Assembly (NCBI GenBank): GCA_958439205.1
Contig: OY288189.1
Location: 3,239,001 to 3,303,000 of the forward strand
Source of the DNA: an uncultured Allorhizobium sp.
GTDB taxonomy: Bacteria > Pseudomonadota > Alphaproteobacteria > Rhizobiales > Rhizobiaceae
DNA length: 64,000 nt
Reading direction: 5' to 3'
The notes beneath the pieces are model-generated. The model was given only the letters and a program-made list of their open reading frames with translations, was not told where the DNA came from and did not search any database. Of this stretch, positions 1 through 8,029 are shown one piece after another. How positions within the stretch are numbered: position 1 is the stretch's first letter; every line of letters begins with the position of its first letter. The translations under genes were made by a program, and so were the position numbers.

Positions 1-2
1 AT

Positions 3-2201
3 CCGGAGCGCGCTTCGAAGCGGGAGATCGCAAAGGCCTTCGGGCTCAAGGGCGAACAGCGCGTCGAGCTCAAGCAAGCACTCAAGGATTTGGAAACCGA
101 AGGGCTCGTTCAAAAGAGCCGCAAATCTCTGACCAGACCGGGCGCCCTGCCCCCGGTCACGGTGCTCGACATCACCACCCGCGACAAGGATGGCGAGCTG
201 ATCGGCCGGCCGGCGGAATGGCCTGATGATGCCGGTGCGGCACCCGCCGTGCTCATCCGCCAGTCGAGTTCCGATCGCTCCAAGGGCAAGACGCCTGTAG
301 GCGGCCTTGGCGACCGGGTCCTTGCCAAGATCTTCGCCAACAAGGATCGCTCGGGGCCGGCCTATACCGCCCGCGTGATCAAGATCCTCGACCGTCAGGT
401 CGGTGCGGTCATGGGCGTTGTGCGGATGATGCCGGATGGTGGCGCACGCCTGATGCCGATCGAGCGGCGCGGCGAGGAAATGCAGATCGACTCGACCGAT
501 ATCGGCGAGGCCAAGGATGGCGATCTGGTCGAGGTGGAAGTCGGGCGTGCCAGCCGTCTTGGGCTGACGCGCGCAAAGGTACTCAACGTCGTCGGATCGG
601 TTGCCTCGGAAAAGGCGATCTCGATGATCGCCATCCATGCACATGGCATTCCGCACATCTTTCCGCAGTCGGTGATATCGGAAGCCGAGGACGCCAAGCC
701 CGCCTCCATGTCGCATCGGGAAGACTGGCGCGACCTGCCGCTCATCACCATCGACCCGCATGATGCCAAGGACCACGACGACGCCGTCTATGCCGAGCTG
801 GATACTTCGCCCGACAATCCCGATGGCGTGATCGTGACGGTGGCAATCGCCGACGTCTCCTATTACATCCGGCCGAAATCGGCATTGGATCGCGAGGCGC
901 TGAAGCGCGGCAACTCCGTCTACTTCCCGGACCGCGTCGTGCCGATGCTTCCCGAACGGATCTCGAACGATCTCTGCTCGCTGCGCGAGGGCGTCGACCG
1001 GCCGGCGCTTGCTGTGCGCATGGTCTTCTCGCATGAGGGGCGCAAGGCGAGCCACACCTTCCACCGCATCATGATGAAGAGCGCTGCCAAGCTGTCCTAT
1101 CAGCAGGCGCAGGCGGCTATCGACGGCAAGACCGATGAGAAGACCGGCCCGCTGCTGGAGCCGATCCTGAAGCCGCTCTGGCATGCTTATGAGGTGATGA
1201 AGCGCGGGCGCGACCGGCGCCAGCCGCTTGAGCTCGACATGCCGGAACGCAAGATCATCCTCCGGGAAGACGGCACGGTCGACCGCGTGCATGTTCCGGA
1301 ACGCCTCGACGCGCACAAGCTGATCGAAGAGATGATGATCCAGGCGAACGTCTCGGCTGCCGAGACGCTGGAGAAGAAGCGCCAGGCGCTGATCTACCGC
1401 ATCCATGACGCCCCGACGCTTGCCAAGCAGGAAGTCCTGCGCGAGTTCCTCGCCACCCTCGGCATGTCCCTGGTCAAGGGCGGCAATATGCGGTCCAACT
1501 CGTTCAACGGCATCTTGGCCAAAGCGCAGGACACGCCGCACCAGACCATCGTCAACGAGATGGTGCTGCGCAGCCAGAGCCAGGCGATCTACAGCCCCGA
1601 CAATATAGGCCATTTCGGTCTCAACCTGATGAAGTATGCTCACTTCACCTCCCCCATCCGCCGGTATGCCGACCTGATCGTGCATCGGGCGCTGGTGGGG
1701 TCGCTGGGCTTGGGCGAAGGCGGGATCACGCCAGACGAGGAAGCGAGCCTCGAGGATATCGCAGCCGAGATCTCGACCTTTGAGCGCCGCGCGATGGCCG
1801 CCGAGCGTGACACCGTCAATCGGCTGATCGCGCATCACCTCGCCGGGCGTATCGGCGATGAGTTCGAGGGCCAGATCCGCGGCGTGACGAAGTCCGGTCT
1901 GTTCGTCGCCCTGCCACAATTTGGCGCAGATGGCTTTATCCCGGTTTCAACGCTGGGCCGGGACTACTATATCTACGACGAAGCGCATCAGGCCCTGACG
2001 GGCGAAAAGTCCGGGCTGGGTTACCAGCTCGGTGATACCGTCGAGGTCAAGCTGGTGGAGGCCGTGCCTCTTGCTGGTGCGCTGCGCTTTGAAATGCTGA
2101 GCGAGGGGCGCAAGATGCCAGCGGGTACGCGGTCCTTCCACAAGTCGGGACGACGTGGCCAGAAACAGCCAGGCACACGCCCGCCGCGCTCGCGACGTTG
2201 A
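3..2201 (+). CDS. rnr: Ribonuclease R (5'-truncated by window edge)
   Basis: Processive 3'-5' exoribonuclease of the RNB (RNase II) family, degrading structured RNA in the cytoplasm. The frame is open to the left edge of the window, so the true start lies outside; the TTG at 90 is internal. The sequence before it reads as the end of a winged-helix segment. A cold-shock/OB region follows, then the RNB catalytic domain with the metal-binding aspartate cluster DPHDAKDHDDA near 757-790, and a C-terminal S1 RNA-binding domain near 1855-2090. The tail is basic (KSGRRGQKQPGTRPPRSRR), as is common in RNase R. It is followed after 22 bp by the DUF983 gene, so the two are probably co-transcribed. Confidence 0.95.
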   Translation, partial: PERASKREIAKAFGLKGEQRVELKQALKDLETEGLVQKSRKSLTRPGALPPVTVLDITTRDKDGELIGRPAEWPDDAGAAPAVLIRQSSSDRSKGKTPVGGLGDRVLAKIFANKDRSGPAYTARVIKILDRQVGAVMGVVRMMPDGGARLMPIERRGEEMQIDSTDIGEAKDGDLVEVEVGRASRLGLTRAKVLNVVGSVASEKAISMIAIHAHGIPHIFPQSVISEAEDAKPASMSHREDWRDLPLITIDPHDAKDHDDAVYAELDTSPDNPDGVIVTVAIADVSYYIRPKSALDREALKRGNSVYFPDRVVPMLPERISNDLCSLREGVDRPALAVRMVFSHEGRKASHTFHRIMMKSAAKLSYQQAQAAIDGKTDEKTGPLLEPILKPLWHAYEVMKRGRDRRQPLELDMPERKIILREDGTVDRVHVPERLDAHKLIEEMMIQANVSAAETLEKKRQALIYRIHDAPTLAKQEVLREFLATLGMSLVKGGNMRSNSFNGILAKAQDTPHQTIVNEMVLRSQSQAIYSPDNIGHFGLNLMKYAHFTSPIRRYADLIVHRALVGSLGLGEGGITPDEEASLEDIAAEISTFERRAMAAERDTVNRLIAHHLAGRIGDEFEGQIRGVTKSGLFVALPQFGADGFIPVSTLGRDYYIYDEAHQALTGEKSGLGYQLGDTVEVKLVEAVPLAGALRFEMLSEGRKMPAGTRSFHKSGRRGQKQPGTRPPRSRR

Positions 2202-2223
2202 AACTTTCGCCCCGGAGGCAAAC

Positions 2224-2658
2224 ATGACCGCCAACCAGACCCATGTGACGATCCAATACGGCGCAGAGGAGAAGATCGAGCGCCCGCTCGGCCGGTCGAT
2301 CAAGCGCGGCATGCTGAACCAATGCCCCGCCTGTGGCTCGGGCAAGCTGTTTCGCAGCTATCTGAAGGTCGTCGACAATTGCGCGGCCTGCGGGGAGGAC
2401 TATCACCATCATCGCGCGGACGATCTACCGGCCTATCTGGTGATCCTGATCCTCGGCCACGTGCTCGTCGGCGGCTTCATGGCGACCGATCTGGTCTTCG
2501 TCCTGCCGGCCTGGGTGCATTTCGCGATCTGGGCACCGATCGGCGTGGTGACCTCGCTCCTTTGCCTTCAACCGATCAAGGGTGGCGTTGTGGGGCTTCA
2601 ATGGGCCCTGCGCATGCATGGCTTTGGCGGCGAGACCGATGAGGTCGAGCCGTCCTGA
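2224..2658 (+). CDS. DUF983 family small membrane protein
   Basis: A 144-residue protein of unknown function found widely in alphaproteobacteria. The start was set at the ATG at 2224 because a GGAGG Shine-Dalgarno element sits just before it; a longer open frame from 2155 overlaps rnr and has no such signal. Two CxxC pairs (CPAC and CAAC) in the first half look like a zinc ribbon. They are followed by the RADDLPAYL segment typical of the family and two hydrophobic helices (LVILILGHVLVGG and the segment around WVHFAIWAPIGVV). Probably an inner-membrane protein with a cytoplasmic zinc site; the role is not known. Confidence 0.85.
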   Translation: MTANQTHVTIQYGAEEKIERPLGRSIKRGMLNQCPACGSGKLFRSYLKVVDNCAACGEDYHHHRADDLPAYLVILILGHVLVGGFMATDLVFVLPAWVHFAIWAPIGVVTSLLCLQPIKGGVVGLQWALRMHGFGGETDEVEPS

Positions 2659-2762
2659 CGGCCGGCTTGAGCCCACAAAAAGCCGTCACCTGACTTTGGT
2701 CGTTTACCGATAGGACTGAGATTTACGGTACACCGTGATTCGCGGTGCCGGGTGCCAAGCAA

Positions 2763-2791
2763 CTTGACAGTCGGACCATTTCCAGTCTGAA
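2763..2791 (+). promoter_or_regulatory. Candidate sigma-70 promoter for the MFS gene
   Basis: CTTGAC at 2763-2768 is followed after exactly 17 bp by TCTGAA at 2786-2791. The -35 box fits the rhizobial CTTGAC consensus well, the -10 box poorly. It would give a leader of roughly 115 nt before the MFS start at 2915. The rest of the 2659-2914 gap shows no gene. Confidence 0.4.
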
Positions 2792-2914
2792 CATGCCGCG
2801 CCGATCATGGACGCCTCGGGAGCTCGTAAGCGAAAATGCCATTGACCATGCCGACATCTTGCCCGCAGCCGGCCGCTGTCTCCCCCGAGGTCCAGTCGGT
2901 TCGCGAGGTGACAG

Positions 2915-4096
2915 ATGTCTGAGACCAATGGGCTGAACGGTCACCGCGAGGAAATCCACTGGCCTTCGCTGGTTGCGGCCATCTCGGCAATCTCCGCCGT
3001 CGGCATTGCGATCGGCCTTGGCCTTCCGCTGCTCAGCATCATCCTGGAAAAGCGGGGCATCTCCTCGACCCTGATCGGGCTCAACTCCGCGATGGCCGGC
3101 ATCGCCGCCATGGCGGCAGCACCCGTCACCACCAAGCTTGCGCACAAGCTCGGCGTCGTGCCGACCATGCTTTGGGCGGTCGTGCTTTCCGCCATCAGTG
3201 CCATCGGTTTCTACTATGCCACCGAGTTCTGGATGTGGTTCCCGCTGCGCATCGTTTTCCACGGCGCGACGACCACGCTCTTCATTCTCTCCGAATTCTG
3301 GATCAATGCAGCGGCCCCATCGCGCAAGCGCGGGCTGGTCATGGGCATCTATGCCACCATGCTCGCCGTCGGCTTTGCCTGTGGCCCCCTGCTCTTTTCC
3401 GTGCTCGGCAGTGATGGCCTTCTTCCGTTTGCGGTCGGCGCCATCGCCATTATGGCTGCTGCCATCCCGATCTATATCGCGCGAAACGAAAGCCCTGTTC
3501 TGGGCGACAAGCCGGAGATGCATTTCCTGCGATACATCTTCCTGGTGCCGACCGCGACGGTGGCCGTCTTCGTCTTCGGGGCGGTCGAGGCAGGCGGCCT
3601 GTCGCTCTTTCCGATTTACGCGACCCGCACCGGCTTCACGGAGACGGAGGCAGCCCTGCTGCTGACCGTGATGGGTATCGGCAACATGGTCTTCCAGATC
3701 CCGCTCGGGCTGCTCTCGGACCGCATGCGCGACCGGCGCATGCTCTTGTCGATCCTCGCGGCCGTCGGCCTTGCCGGCTCGCTGACGCTTCCGTGGCTGT
3801 CGGGCCACTGGCATCTGATGGCGATCGTGCTGCTGTTCTGGGGCGGATGCGTGTCGGGTCTCTATACCGTGGGCCTCAGCCATCTCGGTTCGCGACTCAC
3901 TGGCGCCGATCTCGCAGCCGCCAATGCCGCCTTCATTTTCTGCTATGCGGTGGGAACGGTTGCCGGTCCACAGGCCATCGGGGCTGCCATCGACATCACC
4001 GGGAATGACGGATTCGCCTGGGCAATCGCGGGTTTCTTCGCACTCTACGTGGTGCTTTCCCTGGGTCGCCTGCTTTTTAACCCGAAACGCACTTGA
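2915..4096 (+). CDS. MFS transporter
   Basis: A 393-residue major facilitator superfamily permease with about 12 hydrophobic segments split into two halves by a hydrophilic loop near residues 190-205 (ARNESPVLGDKPEM). The GLLSDRMRDRR segment is the MFS motif A between helices of the second half. The start ATG at 2915 has a GAGGTG element just upstream. The short, sugar-permease-like layout resembles the YcaD/YfkF-type MFS group seen in alphaproteobacteria, but nothing in the sequence fixes the substrate. Its stop codon overlaps the -35 box of the rpmG promoter. Confidence 0.9.
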   Translation: MSETNGLNGHREEIHWPSLVAAISAISAVGIAIGLGLPLLSIILEKRGISSTLIGLNSAMAGIAAMAAAPVTTKLAHKLGVVPTMLWAVVLSAISAIGFYYATEFWMWFPLRIVFHGATTTLFILSEFWINAAAPSRKRGLVMGIYATMLAVGFACGPLLFSVLGSDGLLPFAVGAIAIMAAAIPIYIARNESPVLGDKPEMHFLRYIFLVPTATVAVFVFGAVEAGGLSLFPIYATRTGFTETEAALLLTVMGIGNMVFQIPLGLLSDRMRDRRMLLSILAAVGLAGSLTLPWLSGHWHLMAIVLLFWGGCVSGLYTVGLSHLGSRLTGADLAAANAAFIFCYAVGTVAGPQAIGAAIDITGNDGFAWAIAGFFALYVVLSLGRLLFNPKRT

Positions 4097-4120
4097 CTTT
4101 TCGGGCGCGATTTGTAGTTT
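4092..4120 (+). promoter_or_regulatory. rpmG promoter
   Basis: CTTGAC at 4092-4097, a 17-bp spacer, then TAGTTT at 4115-4120, close to the rhizobial housekeeping consensus. Transcription would start near 4127, about 60 nt before rpmG. The -35 box overlaps the stop codon of the upstream MFS gene, so rpmG has its own promoter. Confidence 0.65.
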
Positions 4121-4186
4121 CGCGCCAGATTTGCCGTGGGCCTCGTTCGGTCGTCCACGGCTTCGTTTATTAGAGGCAGGACGACC

Positions 4187-4354
4187 ATGGCCAAGGCTAC
4201 AACCATCAAGATCAAGCTTCTGTCGACGGCTGACACGGGTTTCTTCTACGTTACCACGAAGAACAGCCGCACCATGACGGACAAGATGACGAAGACCAAG
4301 TACGACCCGGTTGCTAAGAAGCATGTCGAGTTCAAGGAAACCAAGATCAAGTAA
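4187..4354 (+). CDS. rpmG: 50S ribosomal protein L33
   Basis: A 55-residue ribosomal protein of the large subunit. The sequence begins [18 protein letters not shown] and contains FYVTTKNSR and KYDP, the standard L33 landmarks. It has no cysteines, so it is the zinc-independent (C-minus) form. The start is the ATG at 4187; a longer frame opening at 4136 is not needed. A strong terminator follows 21 bp after the stop and its own promoter lies upstream, so it is a single-gene transcript. Confidence 0.97.
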   Translation: MAKATTIKIKLLSTADTGFFYVTTKNSRTMTDKMTKTKYDPVAKKHVEFKETKIK

Positions 4355-4375
4355 GACTTGATCTGAGGCTTTTCG

Positions 4376-4415
4376 AAAAAGGCGTGCCGCTCCCTGCGGC
4401 GCGCCTTTTTCTTTT
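4376..4415 (+). terminator. Rho-independent terminator of rpmG
   Basis: A 15-bp stem, AAAAAGGCGTGCCGC (4376-4390) with GCGGCGCGCCTTTTT (4396-4410), has a single G-U pair, a 5-nt loop and a following T-rich tail. Confidence 0.9.
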
Positions 4416-4459
4416 GCTCTGCCCCCTGCTCCGCCACGCCGATCAACATGAGCCCAAAC

Positions 4460-4492
4460 GAAAAACACCGGCTTCCTTGCGGAAACCGGTGT
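4460..4492 (-). terminator. Rho-independent terminator, minus strand
   Basis: On the minus strand a 12-bp stem (4481-4492 with 4465-4476, one G-U pair) closes on a GCAA tetraloop and runs straight into five T residues at 4464-4460. The nearest upstream minus-strand gene, pleD, ends over 600 bp away. The hairpin therefore either ends a long pleD 3' UTR or marks the 3' end of a separate small RNA. Confidence 0.75.
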
Positions 4493-4614
4493 CTTTACAA
4501 TAGGGGGTCGGTCGGCATGTGACACGGCACGAGGAACCGTTTTGACGTCGCATACCAACCGACCGACCCCACGACCCAGGAGATGCGGCGGACCTGAGCA
4601 TCATGGGGTATCCA
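4460..4614 (-). ncRNA. Candidate small RNA between rpmG and pleD
   Basis: Going upstream on the minus strand from the terminator at 4460-4492 there is a second, perfect 12-bp inverted repeat (GGGGTCGGTCGG, arms 4559-4570 and 4504-4515). Further up, a promoter-like pair CTTGAA (4644-4649) and CTACGG (4621-4626) is spaced exactly 17 bp apart. Together these predict a transcript of about 155 nt with two hairpins. No open frame on either strand here looks like protein. I do not recognise 6S, SRP, tmRNA or RNase P signatures. The 5' end is an inference. Confidence 0.42.
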
Positions 4615-4659
4615 GAACCTCCGTAGAGGCCTTGTCTGCTGGGTTCAAGTTCTCCCAAG

Positions 4660-5114
4660 TAGAGACAAAAATCAACAGTTTATTAACTGGTTGGCCGAAC
4701 ATCGCTTCAATATGGTTAAATTAGCCTCCATTGAACTTGCGATATGTAGACGATAGTCAGTTCTACACACATTAAAACTTGAGAATACCGTCAGTGATAT
4801 CTCGAAACCTCAAGATTAGTTTTGAGCCTGCAGAGAGAGAGCCGCGCGGCCGCCATGTCTTGCCCGCGAAGCAGAGCCTAATATTCAATTAAATACAAAA
4901 CAGACTAAGCACATGTGGGCACCTGGGGGCTGAGGCCAACCTCCCGGACGCTAAAGACTATTCCGAAGGCAAGAGATAACTCCCTTTGTAACTGCTCAAA
5001 AACGCAGCAAGATTTGACCGGCGTGCACAGCGCAGCGCCACGGAAAAATCTGTGTACAGTGTCTGTGACAATTGCCCTGATTTCCGCAGAGCCAGATTTG
5101 CGGATCCGCTGCAG
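4660..5114. other. AT-richer non-coding stretch, no gene seen
   Basis: About 450 bp between the candidate sRNA promoter and the end of pleD. It is clearly richer in A and T than its neighbours up to about 4910. No plausible frame, tRNA or repeat was found on either strand. It could hold the 3' UTR of pleD. Confidence 0.5.
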
Positions 5115-6488
5115 TCAGGCTGCCGCAGCGACAACCCTGTTGCGCCCGGAATTCTTGGCCTCATAGAGGGCGCGGTCCGCCTGCTTCAGGAGCTGCTCCG
5201 GCGTGTCGACGCCCGGGCCCAATGTGGCGATGCCCATGGACGCCGTCAGCATCAAGGGGTTTTCACCGGACCGCAGCTGGAAGGGTCGCGCCTCGATCAT
5301 GCCGCGCAGCCGCTCGGCAACCGAGGCTGCCATTTCTGCCGGCGTGTCTGGCATGACGACGACGAATTCCTCGCCACCGAAACGGCAGGCGAGATCGGCG
5401 CCGCGCACGGTCGAGCGGATCCGGCCGGCAAACTCCTTCAGCACCTCGTCGCCGGCATCGTGGCCATAGACGTCGTTCACCTGCTTGAAGCGGTCGATAT
5501 CGGTGATGCAGATCGTCAACGGGCGACCACGAACCTTGGCGCGGGCAAAGAGCGTGCGCAGATGCGTGTCGAGGTAGCGGCGATTGTGGAGGCCCGTCAG
5601 ACCATCGGTGACGGCGAGCTCGATCGTCTGGCGCACACTGTTGCGCAGACGGTCATTGTAGCGCTTGCGGCGAACCTGGGTCAGCGTGCGGGCAATCAGC
5701 TCGTTGGGATCGAGCGGGCGGACAATATAGTCGTTCACGCCGAGGTCGAGCGCGCGAATAATCATCTGTTCGTCGCCCTGCTCCGTGATCAGCAGGATCG
5801 GGATGAAGCGGGTACGCTCCAGCGACCGGATCTGCGAGCACAGGCGGAGCGGATCGTATTCATCGAGATTGCCGTTGACGATGACGAGATCGAAGGCATT
5901 TTCGGCCGCTTCGAATACGGCTGCCTGCGGATCAGACATGGCCGAGACTTCGGCGATCGGCTTCAGGGCCTTGATGATGCGCTCCTGAGAGGCGCCGCGG
6001 CTATCGACCAGCAGAACCTGCGCCTGCTCTTCCAGCCGGCCATCCTGGAGCCGCAGCACGTCGCCTATGCCGGCCTCGCGGGTCGTATCGTGGCGGATGC
6101 GCAGTTCGTCGCTCAGCGTCTTCAGACGGACCAGGCTTTTGACGCGGGAGATGAGCTGCAGATCGTTGACCGGCTTGGTCAAAAAATCATCGGCACCGGC
6201 TTTCAGGCCGCGAACACGGTCAGACGGCTGATCGAGTGCGGTGACCATGACAACAGGGATATGGGCTGTGCGTGGATTGGACTTCAGGCGCTCGCAGACT
6301 TCAAAGCCGTCCATCTCCGGCATCATGATATCGAGCAGGATGACGTCCACCTGGGTGCGGTCACAGATATCGAGCGCGTCACGACCATTGCTCGCGGTCA
6401 GGACGTCGAAATACTCCGCCATCAGCCGCGCTTCGAGCAGCTTCACATTGGCAGGGATATCGTCGACGACCAGGATGCGGGCAGTCAT
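5115..6488 (-). CDS. pleD: Response regulator diguanylate cyclase PleD
   Basis: A 457-residue REC-REC-GGDEF protein that makes cyclic di-GMP from GTP. In Caulobacter PleD drives the swarmer-to-stalked transition and is activated by phosphorylation. The first receiver has the acidic pair D9/D10 and phospho-acceptor D53 (LLDIMMPEMDG). The second receiver lacks a clear phosphorylation pocket (VIVNGNLDEYD), as is usual for PleD. The GGEEF active site is at 371-375, and an RGAD product-inhibition site (RxxD) at 362-365 predicts feedback control by c-di-GMP. It lies 12 bp downstream of divK in the same direction, the conserved divK-pleD operon. Confidence 0.97.
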   Translation of the reverse strand: MTARILVVDDIPANVKLLEARLMAEYFDVLTASNGRDALDICDRTQVDVILLDIMMPEMDGFEVCERLKSNPRTAHIPVVMVTALDQPSDRVRGLKAGADDFLTKPVNDLQLISRVKSLVRLKTLSDELRIRHDTTREAGIGDVLRLQDGRLEEQAQVLLVDSRGASQERIIKALKPIAEVSAMSDPQAAVFEAAENAFDLVIVNGNLDEYDPLRLCSQIRSLERTRFIPILLITEQGDEQMIIRALDLGVNDYIVRPLDPNELIARTLTQVRRKRYNDRLRNSVRQTIELAVTDGLTGLHNRRYLDTHLRTLFARAKVRGRPLTICITDIDRFKQVNDVYGHDAGDEVLKEFAGRIRSTVRGADLACRFGGEEFVVVMPDTPAEMAASVAERLRGMIEARPFQLRSGENPLMLTASMGIATLGPGVDTPEQLLKQADRALYEAKNSGRNRVVAAAA

Positions 6489-6500
6489 GTCACTTAATCC

Positions 6501-6872
6501 TCACGCATCTCCGAGATAGGTCTTGATCGTCTCGATGAATTTCGGAACGGAAATCGGCTTGGAAACATAGGCTTCGCAACCACCCTGGCGGATCCGCTCT
6601 TCATCGCCCTTCATCGCAAAGGCAGTGACGGCGATTACGGGGATGACGTGGAGCTCAGGATCGTCCTTCAGCCACTTGGTGACCTCAAGCCCTGATACTT
6701 CCGGCAACTGGATATCCATCAGGATGAGATCGGGATGATGGCGACGCGCGAGATCCATGGCTTCCATGCCATTGCGGGTCTGCACGGTTTCATAGCCGGA
6801 TGCCTCGATCAGATCGCGGAAGAGCTTCATATTCAGCTCATTGTCTTCGACAATCATCACCTTTTTCGGCAT
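6501..6872 (-). CDS. divK: Single-domain response regulator DivK
   Basis: A 123-residue stand-alone receiver domain. E9/D10, phospho-acceptor D53 ([11 protein letters not shown]), T83 (VTAFA) and K105 (SKPIS) make a complete receiver. In Caulobacter and Sinorhizobium, DivK is phosphorylated by DivJ/PleC-type kinases and acts through DivL and CckA on CtrA, controlling polarity and division. It is first in the divK-pleD operon. The next gene, DUF3572, diverges, leaving about 140 bp for both promoters; I see no TTAA-N7-TTAA CtrA site there. Confidence 0.97.
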   Translation of the reverse strand: MPKKVMIVEDNELNMKLFRDLIEASGYETVQTRNGMEAMDLARRHHPDLILMDIQLPEVSGLEVTKWLKDDPELHVIPVIAVTAFAMKGDEERIRQGGCEAYVSKPISVPKFIETIKTYLGDA

Positions 6873-7011
6873 TCACCCGGTCCCTTGTCCCGCGCTTGAA
6901 GGCTTCCGGGGAATGGGTTTCCCGGCGCGAGTTGCTTCTTCCGTCATCAAGCATGCTAGTGCAATTTGGTTTCGAAATCGGTAATTTGCCAGAGCAACAG
7001 GAAAAGACTTT

Positions 7012-7305
7012 ATGAAAAACAGAGATATACCGGCCGATGCCGAAGCGACTGCCGTGGCAGTGCTCGGCTGGCTGGCCAATGAACCGGATATGCTCTCGCG
7101 TTTCCTCTCGCTGTCCGGCGTTCAGCCAGGGCAATTGCGCCAGGCGGTGGGCGACCCGGCGTTCCTTGCCGGCATGCTGGAATTCCTGATGCAACACGAG
7201 CCGACGCTGATGGCATTTTGCGAGGCGACCGAAACCAAACCCGAATCGGTGGTTGCGGCCTATCACCGCTATGCCGGTCCGAGCTTCGATTCGGCAGACT
7301 TCTGA
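7012..7305 (+). CDS. DUF3572 family protein
   Basis: A 97-residue soluble, acidic, mostly helical protein of unknown function with the family landmarks AVLGWLANEPDMLSRFLSLSG and FCEATETKPESVVAA. It has no signal peptide or membrane segment. Its TGA overlaps the ATG of the next gene, so the two are translationally coupled. Confidence 0.85.
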   Translation: MKNRDIPADAEATAVAVLGWLANEPDMLSRFLSLSGVQPGQLRQAVGDPAFLAGMLEFLMQHEPTLMAFCEATETKPESVVAAYHRYAGPSFDSADF

Positions 7306-7940
7306 TGATGACGGATCTCGATCACATCCGTCTTTCGGATCGGCCGCTGGTTGTCTGCGACGTTGATGACGTGGTGCTGCAGTTTGCAACACCGTTCGAA
7401 GCCTTCCTGGAAACGCGCGGCCACCGGCTTCTGCCCCGCTCTTTCAAGCTGACCGGCAATATCGTGAGCGGGACGGACGAAAGCGTGGTGGAAGCGCCTG
7501 CGGTCAAGGCACTGATCGACGACTTCTTTGTGGAGCAGGAGCGATGGCAGACGCCGTTTGCCGATGCGGTCGACAGTCTCCATGCCTTGGGCAAGGATGC
7601 CGACCTCGTCTTTCTCACGGCCATGCCACCGCGCCATGCGGAGGTGCGGCGCCGATTGCTCGACCAATTGACGCTCAGCTTCCCGATGATTGCCACTGAG
7701 GAGGCCAAGGGGCCTGTGCTCGCCGCTCTCCATGGCGCGAGGCCCCTGCCCGTCGCCTTTGTCGATGACATGGTCCACAATCTGCACTCGGTCGGCGATC
7801 ACGTATCCGATTGCCTGCTGGTCTATCTTCCGCCGCCGCTTGAGATCTTTCGCTTCGCGCCCGAGCCGCAGAAGACTGTCCGGCGTGTCGAGACCTGGCC
7901 GGAGGCAGCCACAGTGATCAAAGCGTATTTCACGGCTTAG
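7305..7940 (+). CDS. HAD-like hydrolase
   Basis: A 211-residue protein with the haloacid dehalogenase motifs in order: motif [13 protein letters not shown] (DxD nucleophile), motif II FLTAMPP (threonine), motif III lysine in EEAKGPVL, and motif [12 protein letters not shown] (acidic pair). These predict a magnesium-dependent phosphatase-type fold with an unknown substrate. The start was placed at the ATG at 7305, which overlaps the stop of the DUF3572 gene; a second ATG follows immediately. A longer frame to 7218 would run inside the DUF3572 gene. Confidence 0.8.
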   Translation: MMTDLDHIRLSDRPLVVCDVDDVVLQFATPFEAFLETRGHRLLPRSFKLTGNIVSGTDESVVEAPAVKALIDDFFVEQERWQTPFADAVDSLHALGKDADLVFLTAMPPRHAEVRRRLLDQLTLSFPMIATEEAKGPVLAALHGARPLPVAFVDDMVHNLHSVGDHVSDCLLVYLPPPLEIFRFAPEPQKTVRRVETWPEAATVIKAYFTA

Positions 7941-8009
7941 GAACGGCAAGTCACTGTCGTCGCAATAGGGTCTCTTGCCTCGCCTCGTTGACCGGCCTAT
8001 GGTCGAAAT

Positions 8010-8024
8010 GTTCAACCTTTGTTC
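8010..8024. promoter_or_regulatory. LexA (SOS) box of dinB
   Basis: GTTCAACCTTTGTTC is an exact match to the alphaproteobacterial SOS box GTTC-N7-GTTC. It ends 5 bp before the dinB ATG. A TTGACC hexamer lies upstream at 7988-7993, so the box would sit over the -10/+1 region and the dinB mRNA would have a very short leader. Confidence 0.85.
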
Positions 8025-8029
8025 CTGCC

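Noticed and set aside
4465..4492. Reading the 4465-4492 hairpin as a second plus-strand terminator of rpmG
   Set aside because: The T run lies on the minus-strand side only; rpmG already has a strong terminator at 4376-4415.
2723..4558. 611-codon minus-strand open frame
   Set aside because: It is antisense to the MFS gene and rpmG, with Arg/Gly/His-rich low-quality sequence and no domain; a shadow caused by high GC.
4460..4614. Assigning the rpmG-pleD RNA to 6S, SRP or tmRNA
   Set aside because: The GGAAGCAG SRP loop, a tmRNA tag frame and a clear 6S open-bubble layout are all missing.
4443..4658. 71-codon minus-strand frame over the candidate sRNA
   Set aside because: It runs through two strong hairpins and a terminator and resembles no protein; RNA is the better explanation.
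5052..6497. 481-codon plus-strand open frame
   Set aside because: Exact antisense of pleD, which has intact receiver and GGEEF motifs; no ribosome-binding site or family.
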